Assembly: GCA_050290225.1 (NCBI GenBank)
Contig: JBNKHG010000023.1
Location: 1-64,000 of the forward strand
DNA length: 64,000 nucleotides
Direction of reading: 5' to 3'
Source: JBNKHG01 sp050290225
GTDB taxonomy: Bacteria > Pseudomonadota > Gammaproteobacteria > Pseudomonadales > Cellvibrionaceae
Shown: one piece after another, positions 1-9,800 of the stretch
Layout of the letters: every line of letters begins with the position of its first letter
Position numbering within the stretch: the stretch's first letter is position 1
Made by a program: the position numbers and the translations under genes
The notes under the pieces: model-generated
What the model was told of the DNA's origin: nothing
Databases searched by the model: none
What the model saw: the letters and a program-made list of their open reading frames with translations, nothing else

Positions 1-575
1 TCGTGGAAATGCACGCCGCACCGGGCGCGGGTAGCCACCTCTTCCTCACAGAGGGCGCGAATGCCCAGCTGCATTAGCGGTACGCCCAGGTCCACACAGC
101 GCTTCATCACCGAGGCATGACTGAGGGGATCGCCCTCGTAGGCCTCTCGCAGGTCGGCGTGAGCGTCGATCTGGACGATACCGAAGTCGCTCTCCCCCGC
201 CGCCAGCAGGCCTTTGATCACGCCATAGGTAACCGTATGTTCGCCGCCGATAGCCACCGGCATCGCGCCCTGGGCGATCACCTCGCGGGTAGCCGCAGAA
301 ATGCGTTCGATGACCGCTTCGGGTTCGGCGTCGCAGTCCACCGGTTCGCGAGTGTAGATGCCCAGTATGCTGGGGTTGCTGTTGCCATCCCAGGTCTCCA
401 GCTGCCAGGAGGCCTGCAACACTGCCGCGGGCCCTTTGAGCGTGCCGCCACCGTAGGAAACAGTGCGCTCGTAGGGTACCGGGATAATATGGAATCCGGC
501 CTTCTCCGGCGCCGGTTGCTCAATCTCGGAACCCAGGAAAACCGGGTAGTCGGTATCGAAAGGAACTTGAGTCAT
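1..575 (-). CDS. speB: Agmatinase, 3' part beyond the window
   Basis: Hydrolyses agmatine to putrescine and urea in the cytoplasm. The visible 191 residues start at ATG 575 and carry two manganese-binding signatures of the ureohydrolase (arginase/agmatinase) family: GGEHT near residue 108 and DAHAD near residue 140. The C-terminal third, with the remaining metal ligands, lies outside the window. It starts 12 nt after the nspC stop, so it is probably the last gene of the speA operon. In that setting it takes agmatine from SpeA and supplies putrescine to the carboxyspermidine enzymes next to it. Another ureohydrolase (for example guanidinobutyrase) is possible on sequence alone, but the context favours agmatinase. 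Confidence 0.9.
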   Translation of the reverse strand, partial: MTQVPFDTDYPVFLGSEIEQPAPEKAGFHIIPVPYERTVSYGGGTLKGPAAVLQASWQLETWDGNSNPSILGIYTREPVDCDAEPEAVIERISAATREVIAQGAMPVAIGGEHTVTYGVIKGLLAAGESDFGIVQIDAHADLREAYEGDPLSHASVMKRCVDLGVPLMQLGIRALCEEEVATRARCGVHFH

Positions 576-587
576 AGGTTAAAACAC

Positions 588-1769
588 TCAGGACAAACGC
601 TGCTTAAAATCATCGTAGCCAAAACGCTTCACCAATCGCAGCTGGTCGCTGTCGCTGTTCCAGAGAGCGATCGACGGCAGGTTAATGCCGTTGAAGGTGG
701 TCGTTTTCACCATGGTGTAGTGGGACATATCGTCAAACACCAGACGCTGCCCCACCTGCAGCGGCTCGGAGAAACTGTAATCGCCGATCACATCCCCCGC
801 CAGGCAGGTCATGCCTCCCAGGCGATAGGTGTAGGGCAGCTCGCCGGGCTGGGCGGCACCGAAAACATCCGGTCGGTAGGGCATCTCCAGCACATCGGGC
901 ATATGGCAGGTGGCGGAGGTGTCCAGTATCGCCTGATCCATTTGATTGTGCGCCAGGTCAAGCACTTCCGTCACCAGCACGCCGGTGTGGATAGCCACCG
1001 CCTCGCCCGGCTCCAGGTAGACCTGCACACCGTGACGCTGACGGAAGTCGCGCACCCGTTGAATCAGTCCGTCGACATCATAACCCTCGGCAGTGATATG
1101 GTGACCGCCGCCAAAATTGACCCATTGCATCTGTGGCAGCAGGTCACCGAAGCGTTCCTCCACCACCGCCAGGGTACGCGCCAGGGGCTCCAGCCCCTGT
1201 TCGCACAGGGTGTGAAAATGCAGGCCGCTGATGCCGTCCAGCGACAGCCCCCGGGATTGCGCCTCCCGCAACTGCGACTGGGTGATCCCCAGCCGGGACC
1301 CGGGGGCGCAGGGGTCGTAGATAGGCGTGGTTCCCTCGGAGTGCTCGGGGTTTATTCTCAACCCCAGATGCAGGCCCGGGCGCTGGCGTTGCGCTTCCAG
1401 CAATAACGGCTGGAAGCGCTGCCACTGGCCGGTGGAATTCAGCACCAGGTGATCGGCGATGGGCAGCAATTCCCGCAGCTCCTGTTCGCGAAAGGCGGCG
1501 GAGAAAACGTGCACCTCGCCGCCATATTCCTCCCGACCCAGGCGCGCCTCGTGCTGGCCACTGGCGCAGGTGCCGGAGAGGTAGCTACCCGTCAGGGGAC
1601 CCAGCGCCCACAGGGAAAAAGCCTTCAGGGCGGCCAGTACTTTGGCGCCACTCTCCGTCTCCACGCGCTTTAGAACACGCAGGTTGGCTTCGACTGCCGC
1701 TTCGTCCACCACAAAACAGGGCGAGGGCACACGGCCGGGATCGAATTGTTCGAAGGTTTTACTTTTCAT
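588..1769 (-). CDS. nspC: Carboxynorspermidine/carboxyspermidine decarboxylase
   Basis: PLP enzyme of the alanine racemase-like fold III decarboxylase family. It decarboxylates carboxyspermidine (or carboxynorspermidine) to spermidine (or norspermidine). The N-terminal ALKAFS segment holds the expected PLP lysine (K49). Glycine-rich FGGGHH at mid-length and the late CLAGDVIGDY segment with its Cys and Asp match the family active site. I chose ATG 1769 (393 aa); an in-frame TTG at 1778 is possible, and neither has a clear ribosome binding site. It lies between the carboxy(nor)spermidine synthase-like gene and speB. No speD/speE-like gene is in the window, so this looks like the spermidine route used here. 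Confidence 0.92.
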   Translation of the reverse strand: MKSKTFEQFDPGRVPSPCFVVDEAAVEANLRVLKRVETESGAKVLAALKAFSLWALGPLTGSYLSGTCASGQHEARLGREEYGGEVHVFSAAFREQELRELLPIADHLVLNSTGQWQRFQPLLLEAQRQRPGLHLGLRINPEHSEGTTPIYDPCAPGSRLGITQSQLREAQSRGLSLDGISGLHFHTLCEQGLEPLARTLAVVEERFGDLLPQMQWVNFGGGHHITAEGYDVDGLIQRVRDFRQRHGVQVYLEPGEAVAIHTGVLVTEVLDLAHNQMDQAILDTSATCHMPDVLEMPYRPDVFGAAQPGELPYTYRLGGMTCLAGDVIGDYSFSEPLQVGQRLVFDDMSHYTMVKTTTFNGINLPSIALWNSDSDQLRLVKRFGYDDFKQRLS

Positions 1770-1893
1770 CGCAACCAATAATTTTCGTTGGAATTGGATT
1801 GCTGCAATGCGTTCACCATGACAGGGCCCTGTTAATGGGTTCCGAAAGACAGGGCCTAGTCAATACCGCGTCAGCGCAGAGCGCTCAACGATC

Positions 1894-3093
1894 CTATTGC
1901 AACAAATCAAAATCAGGCGCTTCAATCACTTTCCAGGGCAAGCCGTATCGGTTCATATCCGCCATAAACGGATCCGGGTCCAGCTGTTCCATATTCCACA
2001 CACCGGGCTTCATCCACTGACCTTGCATCATCATCTTGGCGCCGATCATGGCCGGCACGCCGGTGGTATAGGAGATCGCCTGGGACTGCACCTCCCGGTA
2101 ACAGGCCTGGTGGTCGCAGATATTGTAAACGTAAACAGCGGTTTCCCTGCCGTCCTTGACGCCGCGCACCCAACAACCGATACAGGTCTTGCCCACGGTA
2201 CGGGGACCCAGGCTGGCCGGGTCCGGCAGCAGCTGTTTCAGGAACTGGATGGGCACTATCTGCTGGCCCTGGAATTCAACCGGTTCGATGCCGGTCATGC
2301 CGACGTTTTCCAGCACTTCCAGATGCTTGAGGTAGTTGTCGGAAAAGCTCATCCAGAACTGGGCCTTTTTCAGGCTGGGATAGTGCCGGGTGAGCGACTC
2401 CAGCTCCTCGTGGTACATGCGGTAAATATTGAAACTGCCGACCTCTTCGGGACAGGTAAACCTCTGCTGCAGCGACATGGGCGGCGTGGTGACGAAGTCG
2501 CCGTTTTCCCAATGGCGACACTCGGCGGAAACTTCGCGGATATTGATCTCCGGGTTGAAGTTGGTGGCAAAGGGGTAACCGTGATCGCCGCCATTGACGT
2601 CAATAATATCAAGGTAGTGGATTTCGTCGAAGTAATGCTTGGCCGCGTAGGCGGTAAACATATTGGTGGCACCGGGATCGAAGCCACTGCCTAACAGCGC
2701 CATCAGACCCGCTTGTTCAAATTTTTCCTGGTAGGCCCACTGCCATTTGTACTCGAACCTGGCAGTGTCTTCCGGCTCATAGTTTGCCGTATCCAGGTAG
2801 TGCACGCCGGCCTCCAGACAGGCGTCCATAATGGTCAGGTCCTGGTAGGGCAAGGCGACGTTGATCACCAGATACGGCTGCTCTTTTTTCAGGAGCGCCA
2901 CCAGCTCCGGCACATTGTCGGCATCCACCTGGGCGGTGCGAATGGGGCGGTCTATCTGTGCCGCGATTTTTTTGCACTTCTCTTCGTTGCGACTGGCCAG
3001 CACGATTTCGCTGAACACTTCCGGCAGCTGCGCGCACTTGTGGGTAACCACACCGCCGACGCCGCCGGCACCAATAATAACGACTTTGCCCAT
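1894..3093 (-). CDS. Saccharopine dehydrogenase-like carboxy(nor)spermidine synthase
   Basis: A 399-aa member of the saccharopine dehydrogenase family with an N-terminal Rossmann nucleotide-binding motif (GAGGVGG, residues 8-14). In bacteria that pair this family with nspC, it reductively condenses aspartate semialdehyde with putrescine (or diaminopropane) to carboxyspermidine (or carboxynorspermidine). ATG 3093 is preceded by a strong GGAGG site. It lies 46 nt after speA and 124 nt before nspC on the same strand. Context is the main reason for choosing the polyamine function over lysine metabolism. The substrate (putrescine or 1,3-diaminopropane) cannot be told from the sequence. Confidence 0.88.
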   Translation of the reverse strand: MGKVVIIGAGGVGGVVTHKCAQLPEVFSEIVLASRNEEKCKKIAAQIDRPIRTAQVDADNVPELVALLKKEQPYLVINVALPYQDLTIMDACLEAGVHYLDTANYEPEDTARFEYKWQWAYQEKFEQAGLMALLGSGFDPGATNMFTAYAAKHYFDEIHYLDIIDVNGGDHGYPFATNFNPEINIREVSAECRHWENGDFVTTPPMSLQQRFTCPEEVGSFNIYRMYHEELESLTRHYPSLKKAQFWMSFSDNYLKHLEVLENVGMTGIEPVEFQGQQIVPIQFLKQLLPDPASLGPRTVGKTCIGCWVRGVKDGRETAVYVYNICDHQACYREVQSQAISYTTGVPAMIGAKMMMQGQWMKPGVWNMEQLDPDPFMADMNRYGLPWKVIEAPDFDLLQ

Positions 3094-3139
3094 GGTATTA
3101 ACCTCCAGACAAGGGTGATAGGTTGGTCATTGAGAACGT

Positions 3140-5086
3140 TCAGTGTTCGTAATAGGTATAACCGCGCAAGCTGGCGGCAAAGGTTTCCAGAATCCGTCGC
3201 CGGTCCGCCACCGGAATCACCCGGTCGCGCACCGCCTGTTCCGCGGTATCGCGAAAACGCTCCAGTAATCGCGGCGGTTGATACTCCACATAGCTAAGCA
3301 CATCGGCGATGGAGTCGCCATGCAGCTCGCGAATAAAATCGAAGCTGCCGTCCTTGTTGATGCGCACACTGACCACATTGGTATCGCCGAAGAGATTGTG
3401 CAGGTCACCCAGGGTTTCCTGGTAGGCGCCCACCAGGAACACGCCCAGGTAATATTCCTCTGCGGACTTCAGAGGATGCAGCGGCAAGGTGGTCTTGCCG
3501 CCGACAAAGCGGTCGATCTTGCCGTCACAGTCGCAGGTAAGGTCGGCAATTATCGCCTGTCGTGTGGGCACCTCATCAAGGCGGTGCAGCGGCATCACCG
3601 GAAACACCTGTTCGATGGCCCAGGTATCCGGCAGTGACTGGAACACGCTGAAGTTACCGTAGTAGATATCCGCCAGTTCCTCCTGTAGGGTTTCCAGTTC
3701 TGCAGGTACTCGTTCCAGTTGTGGCAATAAGGCAACGATTTTTTGCTGGATATCCAGATACAGGTTTTCAGCGAAAGCTTTTTCTCGCAGGTTGATAGTG
3801 CCGAGGCGAAATTTTTCGCGCGCTTCATCGCGATAGTGGTAGGCATCGTTGAAAGCGCGCTGCACGTTGGAGGGATCCAGTTGCGCGCGCACATTCAGAA
3901 GATGCTGGATCAGTTCGAGTTGCTCGTCGTCGGTTTGCGGATCTTGTGCGGGCAGGCCGGATTCGAACCGGCAGACATCGAGAATATTGAATATCAGGAT
4001 CGATGAATAAGCCACAGTGGCACGCCCCGACTCCGACAGCAGTACCGGGTGGGGAATATCCAGAGGGTCCAGGGTTTCCATCACCGCCTCGACAATGTCA
4101 GTGCAGTATTCATCGAGACTGTAATTTTTACTGTGGGCATCGTTGGAGTAGGCGCCCTCGTAATCCACTGCCAGGCCGCCCCCGAGGTCCAGGTGCCCCA
4201 TGGGGGCCCCCTCGCGAACCAGGTCTACGTAGTAGCGCACAGCCTCCAGCACCCCATTGCGGATATCGCGGATATTGGGAATTTGTGAGCCCAGGTGAAA
4301 ATGCAGCAACTGCAGGCTGTCGAGCATTTCGGCATCGCGCAGCTGGTCCACCACATCGATTATCTGGCTGGAAGAGAGCCCGAACAGACTGCGATCGCCG
4401 CTGTCCTGGCTCCAGTGCCCGTCCACTTTGGCTGCCAGTTTGGCGCGCACGCCAATCAGTGGCTGCACGCCCAGTGCGCGGCTGCGCTCGATAATAATCG
4501 GCAATTCGGTGGGGGTCTCGATCACAAAGAAACAACGCATACCCAGTTGGCGGGCACAGAGTCCCAGATCGACAAACTCGGCATCCTTATAGCCGTTGCA
4601 GATGATATAACTGTCTTTGTCGGTAAGGGTGGCCAGGGCGATAATCAGTTCGGCCTTGCTGCCCGCCTCCAGACCGTGGTGATAGCGCTGCCCAAAGCCG
4701 GCGATCTCATCGACCACCTGGCACTGCTGGTTGACCTTGATGGGATATACGCCGCGATAGTGACTCCGGTAACCCGCCGACACCATGGCCCAGGAAAAGG
4801 ATTCGTTAAGCAGACTGATACGGTGATCCAGCAGGTTCTCAATACGCAGCACGCCAGGCATATCCAGGCCCCGGGCCTGCATACCGGCGACGATGTCCAT
4901 TACCGGCACCCGCACCGGCTGGCTCTCGCCCGGGGCAACCACTTCGAGTTCGCCACGGGTTGAGATATCGAAATAACCACTGCCCCACTCGGGCAGGCCG
5001 TAACATTCTGCTGCCTCCGCCGGAGCCCATGTATGGGATTTGGATGCTTTGCTGGTCAATGCGTCAACCCGTGTATTCGTTATCAA
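3140..5086 (-). CDS. speA: Biosynthetic arginine decarboxylase
   Basis: PLP-dependent fold III enzyme that converts arginine to agmatine, the first step of the polyamine operon. At 648 aa it is close to the E. coli enzyme (658 aa). The segment YPIKVNQQ (about residue 117) contains the PLP lysine, and HFHLGSQI and LDLGGGLAVDY are the usual cofactor and substrate motifs. The only early in-frame starts are TTG codons at 5086 and 5059; a TAG stop lies two codons upstream of the first. TTG 5086 has a GGAAG sequence about 11 nt before it and is preferred. The 285 nt upstream hold the putative promoter and a long leader, with no recognisable gene. Confidence 0.95.
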   Translation of the reverse strand: MITNTRVDALTSKASKSHTWAPAEAAECYGLPEWGSGYFDISTRGELEVVAPGESQPVRVPVMDIVAGMQARGLDMPGVLRIENLLDHRISLLNESFSWAMVSAGYRSHYRGVYPIKVNQQCQVVDEIAGFGQRYHHGLEAGSKAELIIALATLTDKDSYIICNGYKDAEFVDLGLCARQLGMRCFFVIETPTELPIIIERSRALGVQPLIGVRAKLAAKVDGHWSQDSGDRSLFGLSSSQIIDVVDQLRDAEMLDSLQLLHFHLGSQIPNIRDIRNGVLEAVRYYVDLVREGAPMGHLDLGGGLAVDYEGAYSNDAHSKNYSLDEYCTDIVEAVMETLDPLDIPHPVLLSESGRATVAYSSILIFNILDVCRFESGLPAQDPQTDDEQLELIQHLLNVRAQLDPSNVQRAFNDAYHYRDEAREKFRLGTINLREKAFAENLYLDIQQKIVALLPQLERVPAELETLQEELADIYYGNFSVFQSLPDTWAIEQVFPVMPLHRLDEVPTRQAIIADLTCDCDGKIDRFVGGKTTLPLHPLKSAEEYYLGVFLVGAYQETLGDLHNLFGDTNVVSVRINKDGSFDFIRELHGDSIADVLSYVEYQPPRLLERFRDTAEQAVRDRVIPVADRRRILETFAASLRGYTYYEH

Positions 5087-5371
5087 TGTCTACGGATCTT
5101 CCACCGCCAATACCCGGAACGGGCACCTTGACGAGCGTATTTGGCCGGTGGCGTTTATCAAAAGGCGCGCAAAGATGTCATATCTTGAGGGCTTTGAAAA
5201 GTGTTTTTTTTAACCAGATCAGGGGTGGCGATTCACGGGAAACTTACGCCAATTTCACTATTTAGAAGCATTGTTCGGTATAGACACGAAAACAGAACAG
5301 CAACTCGGTTTTTAACGGGAACTCGGGCCCGGAATAGCCGCACAGACACATCCCTGCTACGAAGCAAAAAC

Positions 5372-6589
5372 TTAATCTCGCCTCTGAGCATTGAGTAAAA
5401 TATTGCGCGGGGTCAGATGGCGTTCGCAGAAAGTGCCGAGCGATACCCGGTATTGGTGTTGTTGCAAATAGAGGGCATAGTCCAGCACCAGCCATACTTC
5501 CAGTGCTCGCCGAAACAGCAGTCGAACCAAGTCCAGGGCACTGACCTTGACGAAGCGCTCCCGCCCCGCCCGTTCGAACTTTTGCCAATCGATGTGTACC
5601 GGCAAATCGAGCCCTTTGCGCTCTGCGGCAGCGCGGCAGAAAGTCTGGAAATCCGTACTCGCCATTCGTCCCGGCAGCGAAGGCACCGGCATGTATTCGT
5701 CGACCCCGCGCAACTCACGCTGCAACAGATCAAATCCCAGACGCCACTGTTGCAATTGCTCGCGCTGACGCCGTGCATAGCTGCTGGCGGTCACTGTCTC
5801 CTGCACCACGGTGTAAAGATCCTCCCGCTGCAACGCCATGCCGGATGTCTGCGCCAGAGAGGAGAGTGGCCGGTAAATATCACGGGTGCAGGTCTGGTAG
5901 CAACAGGGGACGATGCTCAGCGTCTTCATCTCCCGCTCGACGCCTCTGGTCATCAGTTGCTGATGCAGCGGACCGCAAGCGTGCAGGGCCACCGCGTGTT
6001 GCCCACGATCCAGGTAGTCGTCAACGCCGTCCGTCAGCACATCCACCTGCCGCACATCCACCGCCATATGCCGTTGACGGGACAGGCGTTGCCCCTGGGC
6101 GACCAGGTCCGCATTCCACTCCAAACTGGTGACCGGGCGCTGGTGCAATTGGTAGAGACAACGACCGAGATGGGCCTTGCCTGCGCACCACTCCAAAAAA
6201 GTCTCGGTTTCCGCCCCCGGCAAACTGGCCACAAAAGCCCGCAACTGCGCCCACTTGCGTCCCGGGATGCCGGTATGGAAATGTTTATCGAAGGCGGGCA
6301 ACTGGCGTTGGGGCCAGGTCGGCAGGGTGATCAGGGCTTGCAGCTCAGCGGTAAAATCGAGATGGGGCTGCAACAGACGGATCAGGGCGCGATCATCCCC
6401 CTGGACTTCCCGCACCTGTTGATGGGACATGGTCAGCAGCCCGCGCGCCAGCGCGGGGTATTGCCTCTGCCAGTCCAGCGGATCACCTTTAAAGGCTCGC
6501 GGGCGCCACAACGATTGCTGTTCGTCGAGCAATTGGGTCAAGCGCAGGAAGCTGTCGGTAAAACTGCCTTCAGTCAATTTGTATCTCAT
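5372..6589 (-). CDS. SAM-dependent methyltransferase-fold protein, substrate unknown
   Basis: A 405-aa protein (ATG 6589; an in-frame GTG at 6610 is the alternative). The central region has a Rossmann methyltransferase signature: EWCAGKAHLG (SAM-binding motif I), then SLEWNADLV, ALHACGPLH and IVPCCYQ. The ACG and PCCY motifs resemble the methyltransferase domain of the GSTCD/METTL25/TRM13-like group, some members of which act on RNA. The helical N-terminal 120 residues and the C-terminal 150 residues are unassigned. It stands alone between speA and the RND genes, all on the minus strand. I can support the fold but not the substrate. Confidence 0.7.
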   Translation of the reverse strand: MRYKLTEGSFTDSFLRLTQLLDEQQSLWRPRAFKGDPLDWQRQYPALARGLLTMSHQQVREVQGDDRALIRLLQPHLDFTAELQALITLPTWPQRQLPAFDKHFHTGIPGRKWAQLRAFVASLPGAETETFLEWCAGKAHLGRCLYQLHQRPVTSLEWNADLVAQGQRLSRQRHMAVDVRQVDVLTDGVDDYLDRGQHAVALHACGPLHQQLMTRGVEREMKTLSIVPCCYQTCTRDIYRPLSSLAQTSGMALQREDLYTVVQETVTASSYARRQREQLQQWRLGFDLLQRELRGVDEYMPVPSLPGRMASTDFQTFCRAAAERKGLDLPVHIDWQKFERAGRERFVKVSALDLVRLLFRRALEVWLVLDYALYLQQHQYRVSLGTFCERHLTPRNILLNAQRRD

Positions 6590-6691
6590 CGGGCTAACGT
6601 GTGAAGGCACATGAGTGCCGGGCCTGAAGCTATTCTACGGTGGCCGCAGCAATCCTTAAATAACGGCAAGAGACATCAACCAGACGCCAAC

Positions 6692-6813
6692 CAGTGTCCT
6701 TTCAATCTGATAAAGATGCATTAGCTCTGCGGATCAATGGCGATGTCCAGCCACTCAGGCCGGATCGAAGCCTACGTACCTAAATTCGTCAATATTACCT
6801 GGAAGGAGTACTA
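6692..6813 (-). repeat. Intergenic repeat family, copy 1
   Basis: About 122 bp, read on the minus strand, beginning with the TAG stop codon of the RND permease gene. Its first 64 bases match copy 2 (54690 onward) at 58 positions by hand alignment. Its last part, from GGACATCGC to TTGAAAGGACA, matches copies 2 and 3. The two ends are imperfect inverted repeats of each other (AGTACTCCTTC against AGTGTCCTTTC, extending loosely to about 30 bp). That end structure suggests a MITE-like or other non-autonomous element. No coding capacity is seen. Confidence 0.75.
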
Positions 6814-9800
6814 GGTTACCTCTACCTTTTCCCGTTTGGCGCCCTGCAAAAACAGCCGCGCATCATCCATCAACATGTAGTTGATCGGTACCAGTATCAA
6901 GGTAACGAAAGTGGCAAACAGAATACCGAATCCCAGGGACACTGCCATGGGAATCAGGAATTGCGCCTGGGTGGATTGTTCAAACAGCAGCGGCATCAGG
7001 CCGATAAAGGTGGTCATGGACGTGAGCAACACCGGTCGGAAACGCACCACGCCGGCATTCAACACCGCTTCCCGGACCGGGCAACCTTCCAGACGACGCC
7101 TGTTGATGAAGTCCACCAGCACCAGGCTGTCGTTGACCACCACCCCCACCAGCCCCAGCAGGCCGAGAATACTGAAAAACGTCAGGTCCATGCCCATTAT
7201 ACAGTGACCGACCACAGCGCCGATAACACCGAAAGGGATTACCGACATCACCACCAGCGGTTGCCAGTAAGATTTAAAGGGGATCGCCAACAGCGCATAT
7301 ATCGAAAATAACACAACCACAATGCCCACTTTTAAAGAGCCGAAAGATTCCCGCTGTTCCTTGGCCTCGCCCTCAAGTTCGTAGTGAACGCCAGGGTACT
7401 GCACAACCAGCTGATCGAGAAACTCTTTGATTTCCCGGTTTAACACCACGGCGTTGGCATTTTTCTTGTCGAAGTCGGCAAACACCGTCAGTGTGCGGTA
7501 GCGATTGATGCGGGTGATGGCCGTGGGGCTTTTGCCGGGTTTTAGTTCCGCTACCTGGGACAGGGGAATCTGGCGACCGTCGCTGGTTTTGATACGTAGA
7601 TCCGCCAGGTTACTCACCGCCGAGCGCTCGCTTTCCGGGTATCGCACCATCACCCGAATATCGTCGCGGCCGCGCTGAATGCGCTGCACTTGATGGCCGT
7701 AAAAAGCCTGGCGTACCTGGTTGATAATATCGGCACGCGTCAGGCCAAGAGCATAGGCCTGGTTGCGCAATTCGATCTGCAGCTCCTCCTTGCCATCGGA
7801 AAGGCTATCGCCGATATCGAATACCTGCGGATAACGTCCCAGCATGCGTTTGGTTTCTTCCGCCACCGCTGCCAGGACACGGTAGTCATTACCCATAAAT
7901 TGAATGCTGATGGGATCGGAACCGCGACCGATTTCGGCGCGGAAATTGAGCGACTCGGCACCGGGCACTTCCCCGATATTTTGCCGCCACTGTTTCACCA
8001 GCTCCGAACTGGTGACACTCATACGACGCTCTTCCGGTGGCGCAATTTCGAACCTCACGCGTCCCACATGGGTACCGCGACTGCCGTCACCCTGGCCAGT
8101 TGTGGCCTGGATATCGAGAATCACATCCTCACCGTCATTGAGTTGCCGGAACTGCGCTTTTAGATCCATGGCGGCATCGGCCATGGCCTGTATATAGCGA
8201 TCGGTCACCTCAAAGGGCGTCCCGGCAGGCATCTCCAGGGTAGCGCTGGCCACTTCACTTTGCACACGCGGGAAAAACGTGAAGCGTATCCAGCCGCTGA
8301 AACTGAGGGCGACAATCACCATCAGGGTTCCGATAAACAGCGTCAGTGTCAGGTAGCGGTGATGCAGTCCCCAGTTAAGGGCCGGGCGGTAATAACTCAA
8401 CACCACCGCTTCGACGCGGTCGGCAAATCGCTGCTGCCAGCGCTGCAATTTCGAGGGCGTGCGGTCGTTGCGCAGAGTGATGTTCTTCAGGTGTGCCGGC
8501 AATACCAGCTTGGACTCAAGCAGGGAGAACAACAGTATGGGGATAATCACCGCGGGAATCTGCGCAAAGAGTGCACCGCGAAAACCCTCGATAAAAGCAA
8601 TGGGTAAAAATGCCACCGCGGTGGTCAATACGCCGAAAGTCACCGGCACCGCCACTTCCTTGGTACCATTCACCGCCGCCTCCAGGCCTGTCTCCGCGGT
8701 CTGCAGATGACGGTAAACATTTTCGCCGGTGACGATGGCGTCGTCGACGACAATACCCAGCACCAGGATAAAGCCGAACAGGCTGATAATATTGAGCGTG
8801 ATGCCCAGCAACGGCATAAACAGCAGCGCACCCATAAAGCTGACCGGCACACCCACAAATACCCAGATGGCCACAGTGGGTCGCAGGAACAGGGTCAACA
8901 GCGCCATCACCAGGATACCGCCCTGGAGAGCGTTATTCACCAGCGTCTGCAAGCGTTTTTCCACAATCAGCGAGCGGTCACGCCAAATAGCCAGCTCATA
9001 GCCCTGCGGCAGGTGCTCCCTGCGCTCGGCCACATAGGTTTTGACCTTGTCTGCCACGTCGATGGCACTCTGCCCACCGACACGGTAGACATCGACAAAA
9101 GCCGCCGACTTACCGTTGAAACGCGCTCGCATGGGATCATCCTCGAAACCGTCGCGAACACGAGCGATATCACGCACTCGAATCAGGCTGCCATTAGTCT
9201 GGGTTTTCACTACGATGGATTCAAAATCGTCGCGTTGATACGCCTGTCCCTTGGCCCGTATCAACACATCGCCCCCCAGGGTTTTGATATTGCCGGCCGA
9301 CAAATCGATGGAGCTTCTGGCGATGGCCTGGGCCACATCGTCCAGGGTGAGTTTGTATTGGCGAAGGTTGCGCTCCGGCACTTCGATGGCGATCTCGTAA
9401 TCGCGCACCGCATCCAGCTTCACCTGGGTGATACCGGGCAAGCGTAGGAGGTCATCGCGAATCTGTTCCGCCTGCTGGCGGATTTCCTCTTCACTGTAGG
9501 GACCGGACACAGCGACAGAGATCACCTCTCGGGTGTGTATGAACAGACTGATTACCGGTTTTTCGGCGTCGGCCGGGAAGGTATTGATAGCATCCACCCG
9601 GCTTTTGATATCGGCCAACAACTCGCGGGGTTCATAACCCTGCTCCACCTCGATACTGACCTGGGCACTGCCCTCCAGGGAGGTACTGCGAATTTCCTCC
9701 ACGCCTTCAAGATCCTGCACCGCCTCTTCGATGCGAATCGCAATCGCCTCCTCCACCTCTTCCGGGGTGGAACCGCGCAGCGACACATTGACACTGATAC

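Noticed and set aside
117..1406. 429-codon open frame on the plus strand
   Set aside because: It lies opposite speB and nspC, whose proteins are clearly recognised; the His/Gln-rich translation is an antisense shadow.
5417..6604. 395-codon plus-strand frame opposite the methyltransferase gene
   Set aside because: Shadow of the minus-strand gene, which carries recognisable motifs; the plus translation has none.
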